NCBI GenBank assembly: GCA_913054565.1
Contig: CAJXHW010000005.1
Location: 1 to 18,353, forward strand
From: an uncultured Kordia sp.
GTDB taxonomy: Bacteria > Bacteroidota > Bacteroidia > Flavobacteriales > Flavobacteriaceae
Length of the DNA: 18,353 nucleotides
Reading direction: 5' to 3'
Below are positions 1 to 6,891 of this stretch, piece after piece. Numbering within the stretch: the stretch's first letter is position 1; each line of letters starts with the position of its first letter. The notes below the pieces were generated by a model that saw only the letters and a list, made by a program, of their open reading frames with translations, was not told the origin of the DNA and ran no database searches. The position numbers and the translations under genes are program-made.

Positions 1-14
1 TAATTAAGGTAATA

Positions 15-827
15 TTATTGTTCTACAAAGAATTCCATATAGAAAATGAATATGGCCATCACAAAGATAAAATACCCAAATCCTTTCTTAAGTTTGTTAC
101 CATCTATAAAGTTACTTAAGTAACTACCTATAAAAATACCCACAAAAGATATCCCAGTAAACACGGATAGGAAAAGCCAGTCTATGTCCATCGTTAATGC
201 ATCACCTAAGAAGAAACCCATTAATGATTTGAAAGCGATAATTATTAATGAAGTTCCTACAGCTACTTTCATTTCTACATTGGCGAGGATAACGAGAGCT
301 GGTATAATTAGAAAACCTCCACCTGCACCTATCATTCCTGTAATACCTCCTACAATAAGACCTTCTGCTAATATTAAAGGATAATTATACTTAACTGTAC
401 CATCTCCTTTTTGCTTATTTTCTTTACGTTCTTTAAGCATTGAAAACGCCGCTGGTATCATTAGTACTGCAAATAGACCAAACATTGCCATTCTACGAGT
501 AAACTCAAAATCGCCTACATTAAATAGTATATCAGGCAAGGCTGGAACGACAAATGATCTTACTACTGTAACCCCTACTATAGCAGGTAAACCAAAAACA
601 ATTGCAGTTCTCCAATCAACGTAACCCTTAAGATGTTGCTTAAAACCTCCAACTAAGGCACTAGCTCCAACAATAAATAATGAATATGCTGTGGCAACTT
701 TTTCATTTACAGAAAATAAGTATGCTAAAACAGGTACGGCCAAAATTGAACCGCCACCTCCAATCAAGCCTAATGAGATTCCTATAATTAGTGCACTTAC
801 ATATCCGAAAATTTCTAATAACTCCAT
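15..827 (-). CDS. TauE/SafE-family anion (sulfite-type) exporter, 270 aa
   Basis: Polytopic inner-membrane protein. The translation is almost wholly hydrophobic, with about eight membrane segments in two similar halves. Each half opens with a glycine-rich helix: IGGGGSILAVP near residue 22 and GMIGAGGGFLIIPAL near residue 161. This paired glycine signature and the length are typical of the TauE/SafE family (PF01925), which is linked to export of sulfite, sulfoacetate or other sulfur anions; the actual substrate cannot be read from sequence. A charged loop (KERKENKQKGDG, about residues 132-143) separates the halves. The gene follows the Crp/Fnr gene on the same strand with a 70-bp gap. That gap holds its own promoter (-7 element 850-857) and a palindromic operator (880-893), so it can be transcribed separately under the local regulator. 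The start ATG at 827 fits that promoter. The family is certain; the substrate is not. Confidence 0.93.
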   Translation of the reverse strand: MELLEIFGYVSALIIGISLGLIGGGGSILAVPVLAYLFSVNEKVATAYSLFIVGASALVGGFKQHLKGYVDWRTAIVFGLPAIVGVTVVRSFVVPALPDILFNVGDFEFTRRMAMFGLFAVLMIPAAFSMLKERKENKQKGDGTVKYNYPLILAEGLIVGGITGMIGAGGGFLIIPALVILANVEMKVAVGTSLIIIAFKSLMGFFLGDALTMDIDWLFLSVFTGISFVGIFIGSYLSNFIDGNKLKKGFGYFIFVMAIFIFYMEFFVEQ

Positions 828-849
828 TTTTATAATTTATTTATTGGGT

Positions 850-893
850 CAAAAATATGTTTACTGATTTCAATTATGAGTAACCTAGGTTAC
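850..893 (-). promoter_or_regulatory. tauE promoter with Crp/Fnr-type operator
   Basis: Positions 880-893 are a perfect 14-bp palindrome, GTAACCTAGGTTAC, with half-sites GTAAC and GTTAC separated by 4 bp. This is the spacing of an FNR box. Read on the minus strand, a perfect Bacteroidota -7 element TATTTTTG (TAnnTTTG) lies at 857-850, exactly 22 bp downstream of the palindrome, and the tauE ATG is at 827. A start of transcription near 845 would put the palindrome centre at about -42, the class II activator position. The promoter is seen from consensus; regulator binding is inferred. Confidence 0.75.
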
Positions 894-897
894 ACAA

Positions 898-1533
898 CTA
901 ATCTAAATTGATGATTTCAACATAATTTCGGTGCAGTTTTATTTTCCCGATATTCTCCAGTTTCTTTAGTAGACGTGATATTACTACCCTTGAACTGTGA
1001 AGTTCATATGCAATTTCTTGATGCGTATTCTTTAATGTATTTGAGTTATTAATTCTAACTTTATCTTTAAGATAATTTAATAATCTCTCGTCCATATTAT
1101 CAAATGCAATGCTATCCATAGTTTGAAGCATTTCGTTCAAACGGTTATGGTAACTTTCAAAAACGAAATTTCTCCAAGTCTTATATTTTGAAGTCCATTC
1201 CTCCATTTTTTGAATAGGTATCATTATCAATTTAGCATCTGTCTCTGCTATTGCGCGTATTTCACTTTTGGTTTGCCCCATACAACAAGTCATTGTCATA
1301 GAACAAGTTTCACCTTTTTCTAAATAATAAAGAAGTAATTCGTCACCGTTTTTATCTTCTCTCAAAACTTTTATTGCCCCAGAAACAAGTAGTGGCATTC
1401 CTTTTATATAAGAGCCAATGTTCATCATTTGAAATCCTTCTGGAACTTCCTTATACGTACCTACTTGTAATATTTCATTTATTAAGGCATCTTCAAAAAG
1501 ATGTCCATAGCTAGCTTTTAATTCTTGAATCAT
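898..1533 (-). CDS. Crp/Fnr-family transcriptional regulator with Cys cluster, 211 aa
   Basis: Predicted DNA-binding regulator. Residues about 20-115 form the cyclic-nucleotide-binding-type beta-roll and about 115-145 the dimerisation helix. Residues 165-195 form the winged helix-turn-helix, with recognition helix SSRVVISRLLKK (180-191), whose Ser-Arg pair corresponds to the DNA-contacting SR of FNR/CRP. The position equivalent to FNR Glu209 is Val, so a site different from TTGAT-N4-ATCAA is expected. The only cysteines are C77, C83 and C84 (CSMTMTCC), in the region where Crp binds cAMP. This suggests a thiol, persulfide, redox or metal sensor rather than a cAMP receptor. It lacks the N-terminal cysteine cluster of FNR, so an Fe-S cluster of that type is unlikely. 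Its start overlaps the end of the upstream DUF983 gene by 23 bp, implying translational coupling. Three matching palindromes nearby are its likely targets. The signal is unknown. Confidence 0.92.
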   Translation of the reverse strand: MIQELKASYGHLFEDALINEILQVGTYKEVPEGFQMMNIGSYIKGMPLLVSGAIKVLREDKNGDELLLYYLEKGETCSMTMTCCMGQTKSEIRAIAETDAKLIMIPIQKMEEWTSKYKTWRNFVFESYHNRLNEMLQTMDSIAFDNMDERLLNYLKDKVRINNSNTLKNTHQEIAYELHSSRVVISRLLKKLENIGKIKLHRNYVEIINLD

Positions 1534-1930
1534 CTTCTAAAATTTTTTGATATTTAGTTATTGCATTTTTATCATATTTAATAAACATTGTAGCCCATAT
1601 ACTTTTAGATAATGCATACATTATAGGTGCTAATAAAATTAGCGCTAAAACAAATGAAACCATAAGCGAAGTGGGAGTTATAGTTTCTATAAACATATAG
1701 TTTAATACTACCACAGCAATAAATAATGCTACCCCCAATCCATACGAAACATAGTAAGAACCTTGATAAAAACCTGTTTCTAATTCAAACTTTTGGTTAC
1801 ACTTTGAGCATCGCTTTTTCACTTCTCCCATTGTAGATAATTTGTAAGGGTGCGCAACAAAAAAATTGCCCACTTGACATTGAGGACACTTCATTTTTAG
1901 AATACTATAAAGTTTTGTTCCTTTAATCAT
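1511..1930 (-). CDS. DUF983 family membrane protein with zinc ribbon, 139 aa
   Basis: Small inner-membrane protein of the DUF983 family. The N-terminal part carries two CxxC pairs (CPQC about residues 13-16; CSKC about 40-43) that look like a zinc ribbon. The FELETGFYQGSYYVSYGLG stretch leads into two membrane helices (about 65-85 and 90-110) and a short basic tail. Function is not established. I chose the ATG at 1930; a GTG immediately upstream (1933) would add one residue. This is the first gene of a two-gene operon with the Crp/Fnr regulator, whose start lies inside its 3' end. An operator palindrome (1976-1989) sits upstream of its predicted promoter. Its start codon is at the edge of a 14-bp inverted repeat (1928-1960). 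Family assignment is firm; role in the stress module is inferred only from context. Confidence 0.88.
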   Translation of the reverse strand: MIKGTKLYSILKMKCPQCQVGNFFVAHPYKLSTMGEVKKRCSKCNQKFELETGFYQGSYYVSYGLGVALFIAVVVLNYMFIETITPTSLMVSFVLALILLAPIMYALSKSIWATMFIKYDKNAITKYQKILEDDSRIKS

Positions 1931-1960
1931 CACTTAATTTTTTTGTAAAATTAAGTGATG
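1928..1960. repeat. Perfect 14-bp inverted repeat over the DUF983 start region
   Basis: Arms CATCACTTAATTTT (1928-1941) and AAAATTAAGTGATG (1947-1960) are exact reverse complements, with a 5-base loop. On the minus strand, the distal arm ends with the start codon of the DUF983 gene (1930-1928). If transcription began upstream of 1960, the start codon would be buried in a hairpin. If it begins near 1940, as the predicted -7 element suggests, only half the repeat is transcribed and it may act as a DNA element. There is no U-tract, so it is not a terminator. Confidence 0.7.
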
Positions 1961-1989
1961 AAAAAAGTGTTTTCAGTAACATAGGTTAC
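1946..1989 (-). promoter_or_regulatory. DUF983-crp promoter with Crp/Fnr-type operator
   Basis: Operator GTAACATAGGTTAC at 1976-1989 keeps both GTAAC/GTTAC half-sites, with an imperfect 4-bp centre. On the minus strand a -7-like element TAATTTTA lies at 1953-1946. It matches TAnnTTTG except for the last base, and is again exactly 22 bp from the operator. Since the operon encodes the Crp/Fnr protein, this would be autoregulation. The -7 match is imperfect, so the exact start is less certain than for the two sister promoters. Confidence 0.6.
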
Positions 1990-2022
1990 ATAGTGTTTAT
2001 TTTATAACTAAAAGTAATTAGT

Positions 2023-2066
2023 GTAACTTAGGTTACATTGAAAGCTATTGAACAATTGTATATTTG
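2023..2066 (+). promoter_or_regulatory. Metal-efflux operon promoter with Crp/Fnr-type operator
   Basis: Operator GTAACTTAGGTTAC lies at 2023-2036. A -33-like TTG is at 2038-2040, and a perfect -7 element TATATTTG (TAnnTTTG) is at 2059-2066. TTG to -7 spacing is 18 bp; operator to -7 spacing is 22 bp. Predicted transcription start is about 2071-2073, which places the operator centre near -42 (class II activation). This start would coincide with the GTG at 2072, an alternative start codon of the first gene, giving a leaderless message. Confidence 0.72.
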
Positions 2067-2470
2067 TTGCAGTGAGTAAGCTTTTTTCCATATCATTCTC
2101 TTTAATTATCCTAACACAAAGCTTTGGGATGAGCATTAGCGATATATCTCAAATAGATGAGTTTATTGAGCACGCGCAATTTCATAGTGAGCAATATGGT
2201 GACAATGTTTTTGTTTTTACTTCCAAACATTATGGAGAATTAAAAAAAGATCATAATAAAGAGCATCAAGAGGAAAAAGAAGATCACGAGCAGTTGCCGT
2301 TTCAACATCAATCTCATAGTTCTTCTATTACTGCTTTTGTCCTGAATACTGCAAAAGATGATTTTAGGACACCAGAATTTCTAGAATTTAGAACTCATAA
2401 TTTCTTCTATCAAGAACCTATTTCTTCATTACATCTCAAGGGATTATTCCAGCCACCTAGGCAGTCATAA
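2048..2470 (+). CDS. Small secreted His/Glu-rich protein ahead of the efflux pump, 132-140 aa
   Basis: No confident family. The N-terminus has a hydrophobic, signal-peptide-like stretch (about SKLFSISFSLIILTQSFGM), so export to the periplasm is likely. Residues about 60-100 are rich in His, Glu, Lys and Asp (HNKEHQEEKEDHEQ, then HQSHSS), suggesting metal binding. The protein ends in FQPPRQS, a Pro-Pro tail I associate with small proteins preceding RND metal pumps in Bacteroidota. The coordinates given use TTG at 2048. A GTG at 2072 is the better start if the predicted promoter (-7 at 2059-2066) is right, because the TTG would then lie upstream of the transcript. It is 76 bp ahead of the pump gene on the same strand and probably co-transcribed. 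It could be a periplasmic metal chaperone or sensor for the pump. That role is inferred. Confidence 0.72.
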   Translation: MNNCIFVAVSKLFSISFSLIILTQSFGMSISDISQIDEFIEHAQFHSEQYGDNVFVFTSKHYGELKKDHNKEHQEEKEDHEQLPFQHQSHSSSITAFVLNTAKDDFRTPEFLEFRTHNFFYQEPISSLHLKGLFQPPRQS

Positions 2471-2546
2471 TTTATTCGTTTAAATTTTTTAGTTCTATGC
2501 ACTACTTTGTAATTAGGGCTGTTAACGTTTACTATTTTATGACAAG

Positions 2547-5500
2547 ATGCTATCACATATTATCAATTTCAGTATAAAGAATAAGTTCATTGTTCTTTTA
2601 TTTACAACCTTCATCATAGGATTTGGGTTGTATTCATTATCACAAATTCCCATAGGTGCAGTTCCAGATGTGACTAATAACCAGGTGCAGGTAATTACAA
2701 CCTCGCGCAATTTATCCACGCAGGATATGGAGCAATTCATAACCTATCCAGTTGAATTAGAAATGGCAAATCTGCCTGGTGTTCAAGAGATTCGTTCCAT
2801 ATCGAAGTTTGGATTATCAGTAGTGACCATTGTCTTTGATGATGATATGGGCACCTACTTACCACGTCAGCTTATTGCAGAAAAAATTAAATCGGCTTCT
2901 GAAAAAATACCTGAAGGTTTTGGAACGCCAGAAATGGGTCCAATAACTACTGGGTTAGGAGAAATCTATCAATACATTCTTGACGTCAAACCAGAGTTCA
3001 AAGACCAATATAACGCCGAAGATTTAAGAACCATTCAAGATTGGGTAGTTAAAAGACAACTATCTGGAATCCCCGGAGTGGTAGAAGTTAATACTTGGGG
3101 TGGTTTTTTAAAACAATATGAAGTTGCCATTGATACTGAGAAGCTCAATGCAATGAATATAACAGCAAATGAAGTCTTTACTGCTTTAGAAATGAATAAC
3201 AGCATCTCAGGTGGCGGTTATATTGAGAAGGTAAATCAAGCATTTTTTATTCGTGGCGAAGGGTTAATTTCTTCTTTTGAGGACATCAACAACATTGTTG
3301 TTAAGAATGAAAAAAATCTGCCAATTTATATAAAAGATGTTGCTACTGTTGGTTTTGGTAGCGCTACACGTTTTGGAGCAATCACAGGTAATGGCGAAGG
3401 AGAAAAAGTACTCGGACAAGTGATGATGCTTAAAGATGCCAACTCTAAAAAAGTTATTGATGCAGTAAAGGAACGTGTCGAACAAATTTCAAAGTCCCTA
3501 CCTGAAGGCGTTTATATAAATGCGTTTCTTGACCGCAGCGAATTGATTGCTAAAACCACCTTCACCGTTTCTGAAAATCTAATTTTAGGTTGTTTGATTG
3601 TAATTTTCGTAGTAGTGTTATTACTCGGAAACTTTCGTTCGGGCCTTGTGGTAGCCTCGGTGATTCCATTGTGTTTACTTTTTGCTTTATCCCTAATGTA
3701 CATTTTTGGTGTTGATGCAAACTTGATGAGTCTTGGAGCTATTGATTTTGGAATTATTATCGATGGTGCAGTGATTATTGTAGAGTTCATAGCTTTTCAG
3801 ATAACCCAAAAGGCAGATGAGATTAACGCTTTCGCGAAAGCGGAACAACAATCATTAAAAGATAAAATCACATTCAAAGGAGCATCAAAAATGATGAACT
3901 CTGCGATTTTTGGGCAACTCATTATCTTAATCGTATTCATCCCAATTTTATCTTTATCCGGTGTAGAAGGTAAAATGTTCAAACCTATGGCTTTGACATT
4001 TAGTTTTGCATTAATCGGGGCAATGATATTATGTTTTACGTACGTTCCTGTAGCAGCATCTTTATTTCTAAAGCCGTCTAAACCGTCTGATAAGAACATA
4101 TCTGTTAGGTTAATGAAATGGCTCAACAAAATGTATGCGCCAGTCATTGATTGGGCATTACAAAGTAAACGGTTAGTATTATTGATTGCAGGATTTTTAT
4201 TAGCCTCATCCATTTATCTCTACTCCACAATGGGCGGCGAGTTTGTTCCTACTTTAGATGAAGGTGATTTCGTGATTCAGCCGGTACTTAAAACTGGAAC
4301 ATCTTTGAGTAATACGGTAAAAATCACTACAGAAATCGAAAAGATTTTGCTCAATGAGTTTCCAGAGGTAAAACAAGTAGTTACTCGTATTGGAGCTGCC
4401 GAAGTTCCTACAGACCCTATGTCTATGGAAGAAAGCGATGTGATTATTGTATTAAAACCGAAAAGCGAATGGGTTTCTGCCGCAAGCAAAGATGAGCTCG
4501 CGGACAAGTTTAAAGAAGCACTGGCGATTATTCCAGGAATGGAAGTAGAATTTACACAGCCTATAGAGATGCGTTTTAATGAGTTGATTACAGGTGTACG
4601 TGCAGATATCGCTATAAAGATTTTTGGTGATGACCTTGATATTCTGGCAAAAAAAGGAAATGAAATAGGTGCTTTAATTGAAAATGTTCCAGGAGCAGCA
4701 GACATCTCTGTAGAGAAGGTAGCTGGTCTACCAGAAATGAATATTAAGTTTAATAGAATGAAAATTGCTCGTTATGGCCTTAACATTCAAGATGTGAATG
4801 ATATGGTTGCTATGGGATTTGCAGGTCGAAGTACGGGTAGTGTTTTTGAAGGAGAAAAGCGCTTTGACCTCGTAGTAAGACTGGACAAGAAAAAGCGTCA
4901 AGACATTGATAACTTGAAAAACCTCTATATCGATGTACCTAATGGCGGTAAAATCCCATTAAGTGAATTGGCAGATATAACTTATCAAAAAGGTGCAGCA
5001 AAAATATCACGGGATAATACAAGACGGAGGATAGTGGTAGGAATTAATGTGCGAAACCGAGATTTACAATCTGTTGTAGATGATGTGCAACAATTAATTA
5101 ATGAAAAAGTAAAATTACCTGTAGGTTATACAATTACTTATGGTGGTCAATTTGAAAACTTGCAAAGTGCAAAAGCACGCTTAATGGTTGCAGTACCTAT
5201 AGCGCTGCTATTGATTTTTGTATTGCTCTACTTTGCTTTTAAATCGGTAAAAGAAGCGCTAATGATCTACTCTGCAATTCCGCTCGCGGCAGTAGGTGGC
5301 GTATTTTTATTATGGATACGTGATTTGCCTTTTAGCATCTCGGCAGGTGTTGGTTTTATTGCTTTATTTGGGATTGCAGTATTGAACGGTATCGTTCTCA
5401 TTGAGCATTTTAAAGAGCTTAAAAAAGAAGGAAACTTTGACTCTATGGAAGCACTCATTAAACAAGGTACAAAGGATAGATTACGTGCAGTGCTTTTAAC

Positions 5501-6881
5501 AGCTATGGCAGCTGCACTAGGTTTCTTGCCGATGGCAATCTCCACCAACGCTGGTGCAGAAGTACAACGCCCACTAGCTACAGTTGTTATAGGCGGTTTA
5601 ATTACTGCAACCATACTAACTTTAGTAGTGCTGCCAGTATTGTATGCCTATTTCAATAGTCCAAAAAAGGTAAAGACAAGTCCCTCAAACAAGAATATTG
5701 CAGGTCTAATTGTACTATTTCTTCTAGTTACTCTCAATGTAAACGCACAGGATACTCCTAAAAATCTTGATGCATTAATTCCGTTAGCTATTGAAAATAA
5801 TGCAGGTCTTAGCGGTAATCGTTTAGAAGTAGATCAATCCAATGCGCTTGTAAATAGTGCATTCAGTTTTGATAAAACACAGGTTTATTACGAGTTTGAC
5901 GAAAATAATTTGGCTTTAAATAATGAACCATTACGAGTATTTGGAATTCAGCAGGACTTTCGTTTTCCAACGGTTTATTTTTCTGAAAAGAAAGTGAATC
6001 AAGCTAATGTGGATGTGGTGACGAGTAGTTATGAAATTAAGAGAAAAACACTAAAGCGTAATGTAACAAGTGCCTATTACACGTATCAAATAGCTCAAGA
6101 AAAACAAAGCGTATTAAAAACGTTAGACAGCCTGTATTCAAGTTTTTCTAGCATTGCAGCGAGACGTTTTGAATTAGGTGAAACCAATTATTTAGAAAAG
6201 ATAACTGCTGCTTCAAAGCAGAAGCAAATACATATTAAATATCTGGAAGCTCAACAAAATGTAGCCATAGCCTATGAAAGCTTAGTAAATGTCGTACAAC
6301 CTAATGATACATTAGTAATAGCAAAAGAGTACATTCTAAAACTACCCCTAAATGCTCTTACTGTAGATACAAGTGTTGAGCTAGGCTTTTATAAAAATAG
6401 AATAGCGCTATTACAAGCACAACGTAATTTTGAGAAGCAGAAACTATTGCCAGATATAAGTCTTAACTATTTTCAAGGAACAAATTCAGGTCTTAATAAT
6501 AGTTTGTATGGTTATCAAGTTGGCGTAAAGATTCCGTTATTATTTAGCGGTCAATCATCACGAATTAAAGCGTCTGGCATCGCAGAAGAGGTCGCCACGC
6601 AAGAATCTAATGAGTACAAAATCCAATTAGACTCAAAGTTTAATGCACTTAATATAAAACTAGATCAATTAAGTAATGCACTTGCCTATTATGAAGAAGA
6701 AGGAGCTGCATTATCTGATGAGATTTTGAAAACGGCTAACGGAAGTTTCAGAAATGGAGAGATAGATTTTTATCAGTATATCCAGAGTATTGAAAGTGCT
6801 TTCGAGGTCAAACTAGAGTATCTCAACAAGCTCAATGAATACAATACTATCGTAATTGAAATCAATTACTTAACCCTATAA
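2547..6881 (+). CDS. CzcA/CusA-type heavy-metal RND pump fused to a TolC-like outer-membrane factor, 1444 aa
   Basis: Residues 1 to about 1040 are a complete HME-RND proton-driven metal pump: first membrane helix at 10-30, a periplasmic loop, a mid-protein membrane bundle with the metal-RND signature D400-F-G-x3-D406-G-A-x4-E413, a second periplasmic half, and closing helices near 875-1035. The cleft sequences TDPMSMEESD and QPIEMRFNELITGVR resemble CzcA. Positions aligned by eye with the CusA methionine triad (573/623/672) are not all Met, so divalent cations (Co/Zn/Cd/Ni) seem likelier than Cu(I). Residues about 1044-1067 form a signal-peptide-like segment ending NVNA-QD. Residues about 1070-1444 resemble an outer-membrane efflux (TolC/CusC) protein with long coiled-coil regions. 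The plain RND pump is about 1040 aa, so this is a real fusion, a form known in Bacteroidota. The gene carries one AFAKA palindrome at 3827-3842. The adaptor gene follows after 10 bp. Confidence 0.93.
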   Translation: MLSHIINFSIKNKFIVLLFTTFIIGFGLYSLSQIPIGAVPDVTNNQVQVITTSRNLSTQDMEQFITYPVELEMANLPGVQEIRSISKFGLSVVTIVFDDDMGTYLPRQLIAEKIKSASEKIPEGFGTPEMGPITTGLGEIYQYILDVKPEFKDQYNAEDLRTIQDWVVKRQLSGIPGVVEVNTWGGFLKQYEVAIDTEKLNAMNITANEVFTALEMNNSISGGGYIEKVNQAFFIRGEGLISSFEDINNIVVKNEKNLPIYIKDVATVGFGSATRFGAITGNGEGEKVLGQVMMLKDANSKKVIDAVKERVEQISKSLPEGVYINAFLDRSELIAKTTFTVSENLILGCLIVIFVVVLLLGNFRSGLVVASVIPLCLLFALSLMYIFGVDANLMSLGAIDFGIIIDGAVIIVEFIAFQITQKADEINAFAKAEQQSLKDKITFKGASKMMNSAIFGQLIILIVFIPILSLSGVEGKMFKPMALTFSFALIGAMILCFTYVPVAASLFLKPSKPSDKNISVRLMKWLNKMYAPVIDWALQSKRLVLLIAGFLLASSIYLYSTMGGEFVPTLDEGDFVIQPVLKTGTSLSNTVKITTEIEKILLNEFPEVKQVVTRIGAAEVPTDPMSMEESDVIIVLKPKSEWVSAASKDELADKFKEALAIIPGMEVEFTQPIEMRFNELITGVRADIAIKIFGDDLDILAKKGNEIGALIENVPGAADISVEKVAGLPEMNIKFNRMKIARYGLNIQDVNDMVAMGFAGRSTGSVFEGEKRFDLVVRLDKKKRQDIDNLKNLYIDVPNGGKIPLSELADITYQKGAAKISRDNTRRRIVVGINVRNRDLQSVVDDVQQLINEKVKLPVGYTITYGGQFENLQSAKARLMVAVPIALLLIFVLLYFAFKSVKEALMIYSAIPLAAVGGVFLLWIRDLPFSISAGVGFIALFGIAVLNGIVLIEHFKELKKEGNFDSMEALIKQGTKDRLRAVLLTAMAAALGFLPMAISTNAGAEVQRPLATVVIGGLITATILTLVVLPVLYAYFNSPKKVKTSPSNKNIAGLIVLFLLVTLNVNAQDTPKNLDALIPLAIENNAGLSGNRLEVDQSNALVNSAFSFDKTQVYYEFDENNLALNNEPLRVFGIQQDFRFPTVYFSEKKVNQANVDVVTSSYEIKRKTLKRNVTSAYYTYQIAQEKQSVLKTLDSLYSSFSSIAARRFELGETNYLEKITAASKQKQIHIKYLEAQQNVAIAYESLVNVVQPNDTLVIAKEYILKLPLNALTVDTSVELGFYKNRIALLQAQRNFEKQKLLPDISLNYFQGTNSGLNNSLYGYQVGVKIPLLFSGQSSRIKASGIAEEVATQESNEYKIQLDSKFNALNIKLDQLSNALAYYEEEGAALSDEILKTANGSFRNGEIDFYQYIQSIESAFEVKLEYLNKLNEYNTIVIEINYLTL
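3827..3842. repeat. 16-bp palindrome CGCTTTCGCGAAAGCG, copy 1
   Basis: Perfect 16-bp palindrome within the RND pump gene, translated in frame as part of NAFAKAE (about residues 427-432) in a variable loop just after the DFG-DGA-E helix. It is identical to the copy at 7812-7827. I recall this palindrome as heavily iterated in some flavobacterial genomes. Its function is unknown. Confidence 0.85.
5676..5750 (+). other. Internal signal-peptide-like junction inside the RND-OMF fusion
   Basis: Codons for about residues 1044-1067 of the pump. A lysine-containing polar stretch (KKVKTSPSNKN) is followed by the hydrophobic run IAGLIVLFLLVTL and then NVNA-QD, which fits a signal peptidase I site after A1067. 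The RND C-terminus normally faces the cytoplasm, so this segment would act as a start-transfer sequence carrying the TolC-like domain into the periplasm. Cleavage here would release a free outer-membrane factor. Topology is inferred. Confidence 0.65.
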
Positions 6882-6891
6882 ATTAAACATA

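Noticed and set aside
5267..5614. 115-codon minus-strand open frame inside the pump gene, and similar ones at 3512-3790, 3797-4213 and 4277-4705
   Set aside because: All lie opposite well-conserved RND coding sequence and show no family features.
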